Shown here: piece by piece, positions 25,849-38,759 of the stretch | How positions within the stretch are numbered: the stretch's first letter is position 1 | How the letters are laid out: every line of letters starts with the position of its first letter | NCBI GenBank assembly: GCA_002812745.2 | Contig: NCSJ02000033.1 | Span: forward strand, 124,001-188,000 | Source: Scytalidium lignicola | Lineage: Eukaryota > Ascomycota > Leotiomycetes | Reading direction: 5' to 3' | DNA length: 64,000 nucleotides | Notes under the pieces: generated by a model | What the model saw: only the letters and a program-made list of their open reading frames with translations | Databases searched by the model: none | What the model was told of the DNA's origin: nothing | Program-made: the position numbers and the translations under genes

Positions 25849-26740
25849 TTTCATTTTTTTGCTCTTCTTTATGACCATTCAACTTCTTGACGTATTAATA
25901 ATGTACATATCTTTTGCTCACATCTTTTGACTCCTTGTTTATATTGCTCGCTTATTAGGACTCTAGCGTTTGTTTTTCTATCTCCTCAGGCCTTAGAAAC
26001 CACTTTGCAACTACTTTTAGCGTCATGTTTAAGGCTACATTTCAAGAACTAAATAAAGATACTTATTTAAATATAATAACTTGTTGTGATATCCCACGTG
26101 CCACCTCAGGCACTACTTTCTTATTACACGTGACTTCCATTTTAGGTAGTCCTATTAGTTAGCTCTTCCACGTGTACGTAGTTACTACACTACAACACCA
26201 TAATATATTTGAGTAACCCCGATTACGCAACCTTTTTGCTGTGCTTAATTCAACATAACTTGTTAAGTTGATTTAATCAAAGTAAAATGATAATTTACTT
26301 GATATTATATAATATTTCCCACACACCAACTTACAGTCCACTGACTAGTATCCGGTTGAAATATCTTTATTCATCACTAGTCGTAACCAAGAACATATGT
26401 GCAACTATTTTTTTGGGATGGATTATAGTATATGTAAAGATCTAAAAGACACAAACGCCTCCTTGCTCATGCACAAACGAGCTTTTAAATACCACCGATG
26501 CCCTAACTGAAGCCTCAATGCCCAGTACCTTATATGTCCTTCCAATTGGATCATCATTCATAATGCTAAGCGTGCTGACACCATAATATCGAGCCAGCAC
26601 TAATAAATACACAGAACCTCTGCTCGGTTCTATAGATGACCTAAAAATCGTATACACCGAATGTCGTCTGTATTCTGCAAGAAATGAAGGAATAGATCTT
26701 AAGCAGTGTAGAGTTGAGTCTTATTTGGAAGGTAACTCCA

Positions 26741-28799
26741 TCACTGCAACCGCTTTCGCTTTCTGTCTTCCTCCCTAAGATCTTCTTCATGCTCTTCCTC
26801 TTGCTCAGCTGTTTCTGCAGGATTAAGTATATGGGCCATACTCCCTCTCCGAGTTGGTGGTCCAGAGCTGTCTTTGAATAGGCCAGTGGGAGCGCCAAGC
26901 TTGTCACGGGAGGAACCCCAAGACCAGCTGTTTAGGCGATCGCTGGCATTTCCGTTGGTAAATGGAGGTGTGGTTGGACGTGAACTGTCTCTGCGGCCGT
27001 GAGAAGCAGCTGTCAGCGAATAGGAACTGAAACTTTCACGGATGCGCTGGTCTTCATTCATATTATTCAGCGTCCTTTTTGGTGATGAAGGCCACTGAGT
27101 CGATGACTGGCCAGATGCAAAAGGAGAGGTGTTAGCCTGCCAGCCTTGCACGTTACGAATATCAGCTGAGGTATGGCGACGCGCTAGGTTTGGAGGTGGC
27201 GATGTGACGGATGAAAGAGGATGCGGAGGAGGTGGAGGCGGAGGAACTTGGGAGCGTAGAGAACTTGGTGAAGACTGAGAGGTATTGCCCCCAATTGAAC
27301 CATATCTACGGGGAGTGATAGATAAGTGTGATGGGACCGGGGGGCGGTAGAAGTTCTGTCTCGGAAGTGAATTTGCTTGGGGTGCTCGTCTCGAGTCATC
27401 CTGTGGTAATTGCCGTGGGGAAATAGGCGGGGCGTCTACACTGAGGTTGGAGAAATATTGCCGGCTACCTGAATACGGGGGCTCTGGGGGATCATCTATT
27501 GATCTGATCACCTCTACCTGTCGTTGGATTTCAGCTTGCATATTGATAACTATAAATGTGTTAGCTATGATAACATTCTTATAACTAGAAGTACAAACCA
27601 TCACGATGAAGAGCGGTATCTTGGTTTGGTACAAGCGAAAGCAATGCTCTCGACATATCGTGATTTAACTGGCAGGAGTTAGTCGCCCGTAGGAAGTATA
27701 TCTTTCGATCCCATATATTTTTGCAGCGGACTGGTGAGATAAAAGCACGTACCTGAAGTGACCTAGTTAAAGCATCCATGACAACATGATTCCTGGCCTG
27801 GAGAAACTGGGTGAGATCTTCGCTCCTTGACAGTCTAGCATGCATCTCATAAAGATTGGTCTCGAAATTGGCAAGCCGAGTCTCGGTTGAATCTTGCATT
27901 TGCTGGATCGGTTCTGCGGGAGTTCCTGGTTGGGATAATTGCGGTTTTGGGGCAGAATAAGAATCACGATGGACCAGAGCATGTCGAGAAGCTCGACGCT
28001 TAATCTCCCTCAGTCCTACCAGGTCTCCCCGCTTGAAATTCCCATTGCCATGCTTGAATTCCCACAACGGAGACTCTGGCGAGCCCGTATGGAAAACATC
28101 ACTAACTGTATATTTCTTACTAACAAGTTCTTATACCCTATAAAGTGGAATGCTACGAACCTTTGTGGAAGCCATACATATTCAGTTGTCGCACAAATGA
28201 TGAAATATTTGTATGTTTGAAATATTGTCTGTAATATGTCAACTATCTTCTAGAATTGGATATTTGTAGGCAGACTTACGAAAGAACCTTGGAGAAATCA
28301 TTGGATGGTGACATGACAAAACTTTCTGCAGTATTTGACCAGGATATCAAATGTTGGATGCTTTGATCCTCAAGCATACTAACACTCCATCAGTACTATC
28401 CATAGAATACATCGCATTTTCAAATGCTTACTTATATAGTTTGTGAATGAAAGCAGTCTGGACAACTTTAGGTTGTTGAGCACCAGCTGCTGCTGCCGCT
28501 GCAGCATTTGGGCCAGTCACATTGTTATTGGGATTTTGTTGCTCTCCATTACCGCCGTTCTCATGTGCTCCATTTGCACTGGGTTCAGGGCTCGATCTTG
28601 ATGGAGGAGCCATCATCGCAGATGTAGGCGGGCTTACGTCCATCGGATCTCCTCGAAGAGAAGGGGCAGAAGTGTGTAGAGTCGGTGGCTGGATGATAGG
28701 AACTGTTCGAGCCGTCCCTTGGCTAGAATCTTGCTCGTTTGGAAAGGGAGCTCGTATTGCTCGATCGTCTGTTAAATCCATCGTGGTTTTAACTGTCAT
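26741..28799 (-). CDS. Heat-shock-factor-type transcription factor (Sfl1/HSF2-like)
   Basis: A DNA-binding regulator with a split HSF domain, nuclear. Six exons on the minus strand: 28432-28799, 28280-28378, 28161-28228, 27753-28105, 27599-27668 and 26741-27549, which sum in phase to 588 aa. The first ATG is 28799; an in-frame ATG at 28781 (MDLTDDRA) is an alternative. Seen: an Ala/Asn/Pro-rich N-terminal arm; the HSF domain (AFIHKLYNMLEDQ, ISWSNTAESFVMSPSNDF, SSFVRQLNMYGFHK, LWEFKHGNGNFKRGDL) spread over exons 1-4; a heptad/coiled-coil region (MQDSTETRLANFETNLYEM); then a Pro/Ser-rich tail with an acidic end (EEEHEEDLREEDRKR). VSDVFHTGSPE inside the domain and the recall of homologues favour the Sfl1/HSF2 subgroup over HSF1; targets are unknown. 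Confidence 0.93.
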
Positions 28800-30651
28800 C
28801 GTCAGCAACCGGCATTCGAAGATTCGAGTTGAGCAAGAAGGAAAGTGAGAAGAGAGCTAGGTTTAGTCCACAAGGCAGGGCGTACGGACCTCATCGCATC
28901 GCATCAACCTGATCAGTGCAGAATACCTACAGCTTCTGCCTATACCAAGCTGTGTCTCTTTTTGACGGACCTTCTGGTGATGTGATATGCAGCAACTATC
29001 CGCGACAAGGGTTCAGGTCAACGACAATCGCGTTGCCATTCAGCCTCGCTGTCTGGAAGCGAGCGATCCCAGCGCCGTCGTACTAAGTGTCCCGATCGGC
29101 AGCCCGCGTGCTTTTTGTCGTTGTGATTGTCGCGATCGATTTCGATATGACGAAGACTTCGCGGAGGACTGCAATGAGTGGCCGCGACCTTGCTCGAGCA
29201 ATTGCGGAGAAGGCAGGAATAGAAATTCCGAGGAAGCGTCGAGTCGAATGGAGGAATTCCCGATAGAAGATAGCAGGCGCAACAGCGACTTGTGGTGGTG
29301 TAATGCTCCCGTTGATTGCTAGTTCATCGCTCAAACTGCCATCCTTTTTGGCGGGTTCTAGACGCAGAATTCCGCCGTACGGGAAAGGCTTTGAGGAGAC
29401 CCCGAGACGCAAGACGCGCGATACCACCAGTTGTGCTGTTAAACTGCGGCAACTAATCAGAGCCGCACGCTGGTTTCGGCTGCTGCTGAAGCAAGGCACA
29501 GATTTCCTAGCAAAACCCCAAGAGCTACTGCAACACTGCAATGCTGACCGATGCTTAACATCGACCCTTTTCGTGCATCTATTGGGTGTTCGGTTGTAGA
29601 AAATGGAAGTGGAAGGCGGATATTATTAGTGAAGTTGCGCCCCTGGATCAGAATGTGTGCATCCCGCGAGTTTCAGGAATGCTCGAGCACACCGCTGGAA
29701 TGGTCATGAACAGCTGCGGCGCAAGCCCAGTCTGTCTTGTTAGATTTAATCTTTACAGTCTACAATTACTTCTATATAGTTACATCTGAATGTAAAGTCA
29801 TATTTCGAATATATTTACTCTCTCGGCACAGGGAGGGGTTCTGACTAGCTCTCCCGCCTCATGATAATAGGATCTTAACTTACGGATACAAATAAGTTAC
29901 CTGTCTACGGTTTCTGTTCCAACTCGATGATACGAAGGAGTACTCCCCTGTTCACCATCTTCCAGGATTGATCCAAAGCTATCCGCGTCTTGTAGGAAAT
30001 GATCTATGTCTCAGGTCCTGAACAATATTATGCGACGGGATTCTGTGTTACTCCCGATTGTACTGTACATATCCATTTATCAGAGAACACTGTTCCTCAC
30101 TGCTTGTTCCACCTTGTACTTATAATTGAAGCCGCTTACTGGAAGCAATAACAATTAAGCAATACACAGGAGTGTGTACGGGTATCTGACGTGTATATCA
30201 ATCAATATCTGGAGTCTGTCTCTCTTGGCAAGACTATATAGGGACATTTACCTAGATGGAACGAGGGTCGTGTACTGTACGTCTACAGGCCCAATTATAA
30301 TTTGAGCCCGATAATAGATGGAAGCTGGTTACTTGGAATTAAAGGACTCATTGGTAGAATTCTCTGTAAAATAAATGATACAAACATCTTGCCCATTTGG
30401 AAAAACAACGCTCCTTGGACATCCATCATGTGATTCGCTCATGGTTCTTTATACAGCCGTGCGCCTCCACCTCAAACTCACCATCAGACTACTGTAACTA
30501 AATGTCTCCTGTCGGCAACTATTTATACAATCAGATTAGACTCTACCAATATTTTCCCATGTATAATACTACTTCAAACGTATTCTTCCCCCCCTAATTC
30601 CTTTTTATGAGCCCCAGTACTGCTGTCTTTCGGAATCACTTTCGCTCCACC
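28800..30651. other. Long divergent intergenic region
   Basis: About 1.85 kb between the HSF-like gene and the F-box gene, transcribed apart. Overlapping frames near 28987-29541 exist on both strands, but none shows a domain or consistent coding bias. The part from about 29,750 to 30,600 is AT-richer and carries two TGTACTGTAC words (about 30,062 and 30,272). Probable promoters only. Confidence 0.5.
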
Positions 30652-32508
30652 ATGGCAAGTCACAGCCTTGCTCAGCACCTCTATTCCCTGAGACTGCAAA
30701 ATGGCCGACCCGACTTTGAAAGGCGCAAAATAGAGTAGGTAGATCTCACTACTTTTCACTCTATCTTTCCTTCCTTGGTCTAGATTACTATGAGATCAGA
30801 GTGTTTTCTGACAAACTCTCAGGTTGGATGACCTCATCCATTACCTGTCCAGTGCCGAAATAAGTCATCTTGTCAATCTTCTTCGGCCGTCTACCATCAG
30901 ACATGATAAATTCGTTGATCTACCAAACGAGATCATCTTAGCCATTATGAACTATCTTGATCTTGAGGATGTAGTAACAGCTCGTTCCGTGTCTCACAAA
31001 TGGTATTACAGGTGGACTGCACCGGAAATCTGTTTCGGCATAGCTGAGAGATACTTTCCAGATGTGCTGATCCGCTTGTATATGTCTCTCCCTGACGACC
31101 AAAAGAAGGCCACGAAGGCAGCCCTGAGCGAATGGGCATGTAAAAGAGCTGTGGATGTCGTGAAGTGCCAACGCGGCCGGTATACATCAGCATCTGTGTA
31201 TCAGCGTGAAAGACCCTGCACCTCTCCGATAATACCCTCACAGATTGAGTACTGCAACGGGAAAGTAGCCGAGCACCTTTCAAGTTACCAAATCACTGTC
31301 AGGTCCCTTAGAACGGGTGAAAGGAAGGTTTACATGAAGGAGGAAAGGGAGCCAATATTAAAATGGTGGCTAACAGACAAACTATTAATTGCTAATACTC
31401 ACTATCCGTAAGTCTAATAATGTGTCCAGCACACCTGAGGTTTCTAGAACTTATTTATGATAGTAACAATATTTTAACTGCATGGAATCTTGGCAGCGAT
31501 GAGATGCATACCATCCGTCTAAGTGGCCCCTGTCTCAACTTAACTGCGCGTGGCAATTATGTTGGATTCCAAATTAATTCTGAAACTTTCATATGGAGAG
31601 TAGGTGGCCGACTGACGAGTGTGAAGGCTCCAAAAGCTCCTGCTTCTTTTCTCGGTCTCGACTGGTGGCCTTTTCATTTGCTTTTCCATCCTATTAACGA
31701 AGATCACTATTTTCTCTTCTATCGGGCCATCAACGGAGAAGGTGCAACATTTCAAGTATTAGTCCAAGAATATGTAGGTGGTGAAGCAAGAACTATTTGC
31801 CATTCTAAATTAGCGACTGCCGTTTCTGCTCGTGGTGCTATTATAATGGATGGAACATGTCTTATAAGTTACCACGTAAAGGGACTATCTAAGGACAGTG
31901 GAAAGACATATAAAACAGACCGAGATGTTGGATATACGGGTCCTTGTTACCATCAACAAATAGATCAGGGATCAACGAGAGACCCTTTAACGGTTGTTAA
32001 TACTCTAACTTTCGACATATTTGCGAAGACTTTCTCTACACGATCATATCACATTCATAGTAATTTCAAAACCCTCCCTAGAGAAAGTAGTACTTGGGAA
32101 GACTCGATAAATCGATCATGTATTTGGCGAGACCAGCTACTTCTTCCTGTATATCCTACCGGCTCTAACACGGAAAGGAAACCAATTGGAATTGATGATA
32201 TATTACTACTGGCCGTACAGCCTTGTGATAGGATCCAGCCAGCGCCTAACGTTACGCCCTTATATGTACAGACTTCGCCTGACGAAAAACAGGTGTTGTT
32301 CCTAGAAGCAGATCCTGAATTTCACAGATATGGTGTCTCCTTCTGCTGGGCAATGAGAGGCGTGTTTGCGGAGAAAACACGCCTGATTCTAGATCCGTTT
32401 GAGGCTGGTGAACCTAATACGGAAGGTATAGTACGCGGAGATGATGATTTTGTAGTTCTATTTAGTAAGAATGGTTACGTCGTGTGGTCCTTTAATGAAG
32501 CATCCTAG
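30652..32508 (+). CDS. F-box protein
   Basis: An F-box protein, likely a substrate adaptor of an SCF ubiquitin ligase. Three exons: 30652-30734, 30823-31407 and 31464-32508 (570 aa). The first exon was found by splicing: the long frame at 30824 opens with TTG directly after a CTCAG acceptor, and joining to the ATG at 30652 via a GTAGGT donor gives SLAQHLYSLRLQNGRPDFER running into LDDLIHYLSS. The second intron (56 nt, GTAAGT to GATAG) joins THYP to NNILTAWNLG. The F-box is at FVDLPNEIILAIMNYLDLEDVV, followed by ARSVSHKWYYRW. The C-terminal region (about 400 residues) has beta-rich repeats ending VLFSKNGYVVWSF and is probably the substrate-binding part; no WD or LRR signature is clear. Confidence 0.88.
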
Positions 32509-32737
32509 AGTCTTAATTTTTAGTATGTACCCTACTATTTCGAGGTAGGTCAGGGCAGGTAAAACACGCAGTTAAGAGTAGCATCAAATTCTAAATATGA
32601 TCTCAAGTAATATATTGTGGGCCTTAGGAGGATCATGAATACAAAGCTACAAAGCTAGCCATCCGTTTCTTATATGTTATTGACAGGTATCAAATCTAAT
32701 TACATCTAGCATTAGAGCATACTTCTGGTTTCAAATC

Positions 32738-33934
32738 TCACTTTGAAAGTAGAGGCTGTAGACTCTTAACCAGATCCACGATACTTTCCTCAACAGTCCT
32801 AAACTTTATGCCGAGAACCTCCTGGACCCTGCTGTTGTCATACTTGTATAATCCCTCAGGCATATCACCACCTTTGGCATCCTCCGCAGGTAACTCCGAC
32901 TTATATTCTGGGAAGTTCTTGCGAAGGACCTCGACGATCATCTTGTTGCTAAAATACCCAGCAGTGACAAAGAATCGCTTTCCTGCTGCATCTGGTACCT
33001 CAATGGCCCTAATATGAGCTAGAGCTAGGTCACGGACGTCAATCCATAAGTATGTTCCCGTGTCGGGGATTTCATTCGTGAATTTCCCAGTGATGAGATC
33101 ACGGACCCGTTCATTGGAGGTGTTTAATGTACTCAGGCTGTTCAGATAGTGGATAACCGGGCCAAATACCATGGGAGGGTTCATGGTTGATAAAGTGAAA
33201 TTTGGTTTCTCTTGCTCTATAAAAGCCCATGCTGCTTTCTCTGCGAAAGTTTTTGAAGCACGATACGCATTAGGTGGGTTTAAAGGTGCCTGTTCAAGGG
33301 TAATAGGGTTCCAGTCGTTTTCTGAATAAGTGTGGTCATAAATAGGCCCTGCGAAGGGATCAAGTATGGCGGCAAAAGAGGAGGTTATAACGACATGTTT
33401 GACAGTAGGTGCATTTTTCTTAATAGCTTTGAGAATTCCTTTTGACCTATCAGCTGCCTGGATAACCTTGATATTGCATCTTCAACCTACCTGTCGTGCC
33501 CTTAATTGCAGGATCTAACATGTCCCTCTGAATATCAACTGGACGCATATGAAACTATACCACAATAATACTCTATTAGCCACAACTCCCTTCGTCGAGA
33601 AAGAGGGCTGAGTTCAATTAACTTACAGGTGACGCAGTATGGATCACAGCTTCCAACCCCTCAATCTTGACAGCTTCGTCAAAAGCTCCATCCTTGGCAA
33701 TATCCTCTACGATCCTAAAGTCCAGTTTCTCCTTCGGCGTACTTGAATGAGCCTCTCGTATCTTTTGCGCCTTTTCTTCCGATCGAACCGTAGTTACAAC
33801 TGAGTGGCCACGTTCAAGAAGAATATCGAGAATATGAGCGGCAATAAACCCAGAACCACCTAGTAGTTGACATTAACAATCGAACCAGAGCTGGTAGACT
33901 GGGAGGCCTTACCTGTAAGCAACACGCGGGTCAT
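32738..33934 (-). CDS. NAD(P)-dependent reductase, extended SDR (Gre2-like)
   Basis: A member of the dihydroflavonol-reductase/Gre2 group of extended short-chain dehydrogenases, which reduce aldehydes or ketones such as methylglyoxal with NADPH in the cytosol. Five exons on the minus strand were read as 33913-33934, 33627-33859, 33491-33554 and 32738-33438, i.e. four coding exons summing in phase to 339 aa. Motifs: MTRVLLTGGSGFIAAHIL (TGxxGxxA nucleotide site, split by the first intron), VITSSFAAI, and the catalytic YRASK (YxxxK) before TFAEKAAW; STMNPPMVFGP follows. The third intron (52 nt) ends in an unusual TCAAAAG acceptor but restores KGTTGILKAIKK. The natural substrate is not inferable. 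Confidence 0.92.
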
Positions 33935-34493
33935 TTTGAGAGACACGTTGTTTTAATTAATAGTTTATTCTTTGATTTGTTCTTCGAGCGCGTAATGCTG
34001 TTTCAATCTCAAGGCATTGCTCCTTAATATAGTTATTGATGGCGGGGTGATACTAAATATTTACCCCTCCATCGCCGAAGGAGCATCGGAGATAGAGCTA
34101 TTACGATCCCCACTTTTAGATATTCACAATACTGTAAAAATGTTTCCTGGCGCCAGACGGTTAGCGTGCAATAAGTTACCGGATATTGCCTCGGTGGCGG
34201 CTACTGAGATATCACTGAATGACGATTGATACCTCGGAATAGATGGCCAGAAAAAAGAATATAGTTGATAATTAGTGTATTTGATCTGCTCTTATTACAT
34301 TCCCAATACAATCAATCAGTACGACCTCCAGAAATGCGTGAAATCACAATGCAACTAGTTATATATCGCCAATGAAAGAGCCTGGAAATCCCTTAATGCT
34401 TGCAAGTAGAGGAGAAAGGCAATCCACAAAGAGACATAGAAATACGGCTTTGGAGCCATGGTGGATTTATTGCTGGAAGGCAACCCCTGCGCC
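33935..34493. other. Intergenic region
   Basis: This is the upstream region of the reductase and the 3' flank of the antiporter gene. No gene or repeat is recognised; the short plus-strand frame 34017-34229 has no supporting features. Confidence 0.5.
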
Positions 34494-37400
34494 TCAGCCA
34501 ATGCTCTTGTAGTTACCACCCGCAGTCATGATATCAAAACGGCTCCCCCCAATCGAATCCAGATTGTTCGTACCCGAAAACCAGAACCCGATAATAACGG
34601 TGAAATAGCCCAGGAGTAGAATCGAGCCTTTAAAATAGTTACTCTTGCCTTCACCATACATATAGCTCAGGAGGAAGACACACAGAATCACAGTGACCAT
34701 GTCCCACTGGGGGAAGATGAGGCTGAATGTCCGGTCTACCAAGTCTGTAGTGTCGAGCCACTGCGCAGTAATTGCGCTGAACAGAACTAGGGCTGGGATT
34801 TGAAGCAGACAAACCTGAAGGGCATACGCGGATCCAATTTCCATGGAGAGCGCAATGTTGCCATTCATAGCAAAGGAGATTGCATTCTATAACCATGTCA
34901 GATAACAATCATATGTATGAATCCAGGAATATGCTTACCAGAAATTCCGTGGTGTTCGGAACTAGGGCGAACAAGGTGATCCCTAAAAACTTCTCGTCAA
35001 TAGCAAAGCCGTTCAATACCACATCTACTGTGTTAACTAGAATCTCGGCAATAAGGGCATATAATAATGTGGCTCCACAGAGAATGATTGAACTCTTCAT
35101 TCGACTCCAATTAGGAGCGTCATGGCCCCCTCCTTCTCCAGCAGCCATGGTCTCAGCAGCTAATACATCTTCGGGCTCTCCATGCACAACACCTGGTCTC
35201 GTAGAAATAGGGGCGTGAGCAACAGCAGGTGTCTTGCGAGGGGCTCTTATAGCATCCCTTGCGGCCATTGTAGCTGCAGTAGCTGCGATTTCTGCAGCTC
35301 CTCGGACTATCTCATTGCTCTGCGCCTCTGATAAGCCAGACATTTGAAGTTCAGATTTCATGCTCTCTCCGCCACTACTTTTTGGTGGGACCATGTGAGG
35401 TGTCTGTGAACCGCCATTCGGCCCCGATGCTCTAGAAGATGATTCATTTTGTTCATTTTCAGTGTCCAGACCAACTTGTTTTAGTGATTGGCCTAGAATT
35501 TTCTTGTAAAGTTGTGACTCACGAATATCAGCTCCGGTAAGAGTTGAACCCCTCATTAGTCGAGCCTGTGGAGTCTGAAGAGATACACTTGGATGGTGTG
35601 CATCTTGGCCTTTTTTATCTTCTGCATCAGTGTTCCAAATTACGGCTGCGTGGGTTCGAAGGGTGAACCATAACCCAATAACGTAAGACAAGAATAAGAA
35701 GAAAGCAGCAAACCAGCAGTATGGTCGAACCGCCTCGAGGTAGAATCGATCGTCAAGAGTTGGAACCTGAGAAAAGTAGCAGCGGCGACAGTCGCGGCTT
35801 GGCGAGCGACCCCCACTATCAACACAACTAAGACAGTTGAGTTCATGCTAAGGAGTAGAGGTCAGTATCCATTCCTGAGGGCATGAAATGATTTAACTTA
35901 CAGTTCCATATATCTGATAGAAAAGCGTAGGACTAAAAGCAGCGAGGACAGCAAATATAAGCATAGTGGACGTTACACTAGCTGACTGAGCATTAAATCT
36001 TTGAGTCTTCCGTTTAATAGCCCCAAAACACATTGAAATCCCCGGCAGGAAGAGGATACCAGCAAAAATGCTACCAATTATACTTCCCTCGACAAGCTGT
36101 CCCTTGCCTTGATTAAGTGCTACGCAATATAGGAAGACTTCCACTATAGTCGAGAAAAACGCGTTGATAGCAGCACCAAGACCCATAGACGATTGGGCAG
36201 AGATAGAAGCTACTGCTTGCCCAATGAAGTAGGCCAGCGGAATAATTGAGAACAGACCTGCAACAAATAAAAATGACGGGTTGGTGATAGTAAGTTGAAG
36301 CCCCAAGACTTCGTAGAGGATGAAATAGTCGAAAATAACGAAAATGACGACACTCATCAGATTTATAAGAAATATATTAGTCCCATCGAGTGTATACTTC
36401 CAATACTTCAGCCCTACGGCACGGTATGTGCAGAGAAGAATAGATGAGTGAGGGATATTGCTAGCCCGAGAATATTCCGAGTCGGATTCAAAAGAGAGAG
36501 CCAGAGGATGCCGTCGTAAATGGTAAAATAGTAAGGATGTTACCCTTCCCATTGGTATAAAGAACACTAGGAACCAACAGATTCCGGAGACCAAGAACAA
36601 TAAAGGAGTAATCAGACCATAAAAGAATAGGAAGAAGATTACCCTTCCGATATTCCATTGACCTCTTCCAAAGAGTCTCCTTTTCAGAGGACGTTCAGAA
36701 GATTCTTGGTGCAATCCACGTCGGGAGCGGCCTAGGAGGCTATCCGTCTCACTAGTATATGAATCGATGCTCTGTCTTGAACGGCCTACGATGGAGCGAC
36801 TTTCTTGGGGACCGAAGAACAAACGGCCATCCTCAATGTCTCCACTCTGCCACTGTTCGTATTCTGTAATACTACGGCCCTCTCCTTCATCTTCGTGAGC
36901 ATAGGCCTCGTCTTGCTCCAGTCGAACAAACTTCCCGAACGGGTAGAAGAGGTAACTACCAAGACCCCATAAGACTTTGCCATACTCGATGGCACTCGGC
37001 GCCGCTGCAAAAATGAAACAAACCATGGCTCCAACGTAGGCCACAAGGGCCAACCACCAACCAAAGCAGATCGTCCACAATATATTGAAGAAAAGTAGCC
37101 AATTATTGACTCTTCCTCCAGGAGTCGAGTGAATATCCCCCTCAGCATTCTTCTGAACTGACCGGTTCTTTTTATATAATGCTGGCTTCCAAATACGAAT
37201 ACCAAACGGATGAGTCTCATTTATAGCCTCCTGACGATCTTTGAGTGTGAAGCTCTCAGCATCGCTTAGGCCGCCGTCGTCATCGTCATCGTCGTCGTCG
37301 TCCGGATCTGCGTCTTCCAATCCACGAATGGTGCCTTCATCAGCAGATTCCTCGTCTTGATTGTCATTGAGCTCTTCAGTTTGGGTTGCAGCTTCAACCT

Positions 37401-38099
37401 CACTCTCAGCTTGTACTTCTTGTTCGCGAGAAGAATCAACTCTTGGTAAGACCGTAGTAGGCCGCCTTCTCAAAGTAGACGGTTGACGCCGTAGAGAGCG
37501 ATAGCCTGAAGCCGGCCCAGTTTGGCCAGCCTGACGGCTAGCCACACCACCCCCAATTTCACTAACATCGTCGTCCACTGAGAATTCTTGGCCACGATGA
37601 GGAGCTTGCACATTCGATGATGTTCGGCGGGCCATTCCCGGTTTCTTCGATCGCTGACCCCCTCGACCCCGCTCCGGTGCTAGCAATGGAGACCTTATCT
37701 GTGCGAGAGAACGTGAAGACTCGTGGCTGATAAGTTGAGGTCGTTCGGAGGTGTGAGAGGATTCGCCGCTTCTGTATTCCCCAGGAGCATTTGGAGAAGT
37801 TATTGTGTTGATGGCGCCTTGTCGAACATGTTAGTTCTGCATGCTAGAGCTGGATACTAACTGCTACATAAAAATTGGTCACGGAGTGTGAAGCATATAA
37901 AATTCTCAGATCACCTACCATATGACTGAGTTTCAGTGGGCCTGCGCCGTACGGTATCTGCCGACTGAGATGTGGTTGATCGCTCTTCAGTTTGGTCAGA
38001 GATGGACTCGACTCTGGAGAGAGAATGCCTGTTATCGGTGGGAGAAACAGGCATATCATCATTAGCTGGATCAGGAGCCATTGCAGGTCCTGGAGGCAT
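34494..38099 (-). CDS. Vnx1-like vacuolar cation/H+ antiporter
   Basis: A Na+/Ca2+-exchanger superfamily membrane protein of the Vnx1 type, whose yeast member exchanges Na+/K+ for H+ at the vacuole. Exons on the minus strand: 37919-38099, 35902-37817, 34939-35847 and 34494-34886, summing in phase to 1132 aa. Seen: a long disordered N terminus with an acidic run (DPDDDDDDDDDGG); a YccF-like membrane segment pair (NNWLLFFNILWTICFGWW); about a dozen further hydrophobic segments; the first exchanger repeat with QSSMGLGAAINAFFSTIVEV; a hydrophilic loop encoded mostly in exon 3; and the second repeat with VPNTTEFLNAISFAMNGN, which is rebuilt only after removing a 52-nt intron. It is longer than yeast Vnx1 (908 aa). 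Transport specificity is inferred from the family. It is divergent from rpt6. Confidence 0.91.
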
Positions 38100-38759
38100 G
38101 ATGGGCTATGGTTATTGACGCGCCAGTACACTCAGAAATTACCTAGATAGGAGCTCCAAGATGGCTCAAACCGTCCAGACGATATTTAGTACAGATAGTA
38201 GCGCAGCACGACCGTGCTGATCATCCACACGAAGACCGCAGGCACATCCGCAATAGGTGCCGTGGTAAAATGCTTGGGTGATTAAGGAGCCAAGTCAGAA
38301 GCAGCCGGACGAAGGAAATATTCGATATCTGCAGACGTCTCTGCTACCGGTGTTTCTGTGGTTACTGCTATCTTGACGAGAGAAGCACCCAAGGTGGGAG
38401 CTATTGGCTGGGTCACGGAATCGCGTCAGTAGCTCATGCACCAAGCGGCAACCCTAGCACGATTGGGCTGCCAGGTTTCCCCTAAAGTTAGGTCTTGGTG
38501 CCTCATCTAATGTCTAATGCCTATTTAATAAGGCCACAGTAGCTGAGGTTAGCTAGTGCGTTGTGTGCCTTACATGCCTTACAACTATTAGCTCATCAGT
38601 CTTGATGAGGAGGCGCATAAACTATTAAACGCGGCCAGCTTGTTGCCTCCACGCCTTCTTCAACGAACCTTCTACGCAATCACGAACACCGTGATTAGGC
38701 TTAGGGAAAGCGCCTTTCGAACCTCTTACGCACCTCTCCGTATCTTTCCACCCAAAAAG
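38100..38759. promoter_or_regulatory. Divergent promoter region, Vnx1-like gene / rpt6
   Basis: 660 bp between two divergent start codons. It must hold both promoters; no proteasome-associated control element of yeast type (GGTGGCAAA) was seen. The plus-strand frame extending upstream of 38760 opens with TTG and is not taken as coding. Confidence 0.45.

Larger units (their letters stand above)
23822..26740. other. AT-rich gene-poor pocket
   Basis: About 2.9 kb of low-GC sequence with one N (24538) before a T run. Apart from a decayed zinc-finger gene and a tRNA-like fragment (listed separately) nothing intact is seen. It resembles a small RIP-affected island inside otherwise gene-dense DNA. 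Confidence 0.6.

Noticed and set aside
28987..29541. Overlapping frames on both strands upstream of the HSF-like gene
   Set aside because: There is no domain, start context or intron structure; probably promoter sequence.
31408..31463. Separate gene starting at ATG 31420 (frame 31420-32508)
   Set aside because: A 56-nt intron joins it in phase to the F-box exon, and the ATG lies inside that intron.
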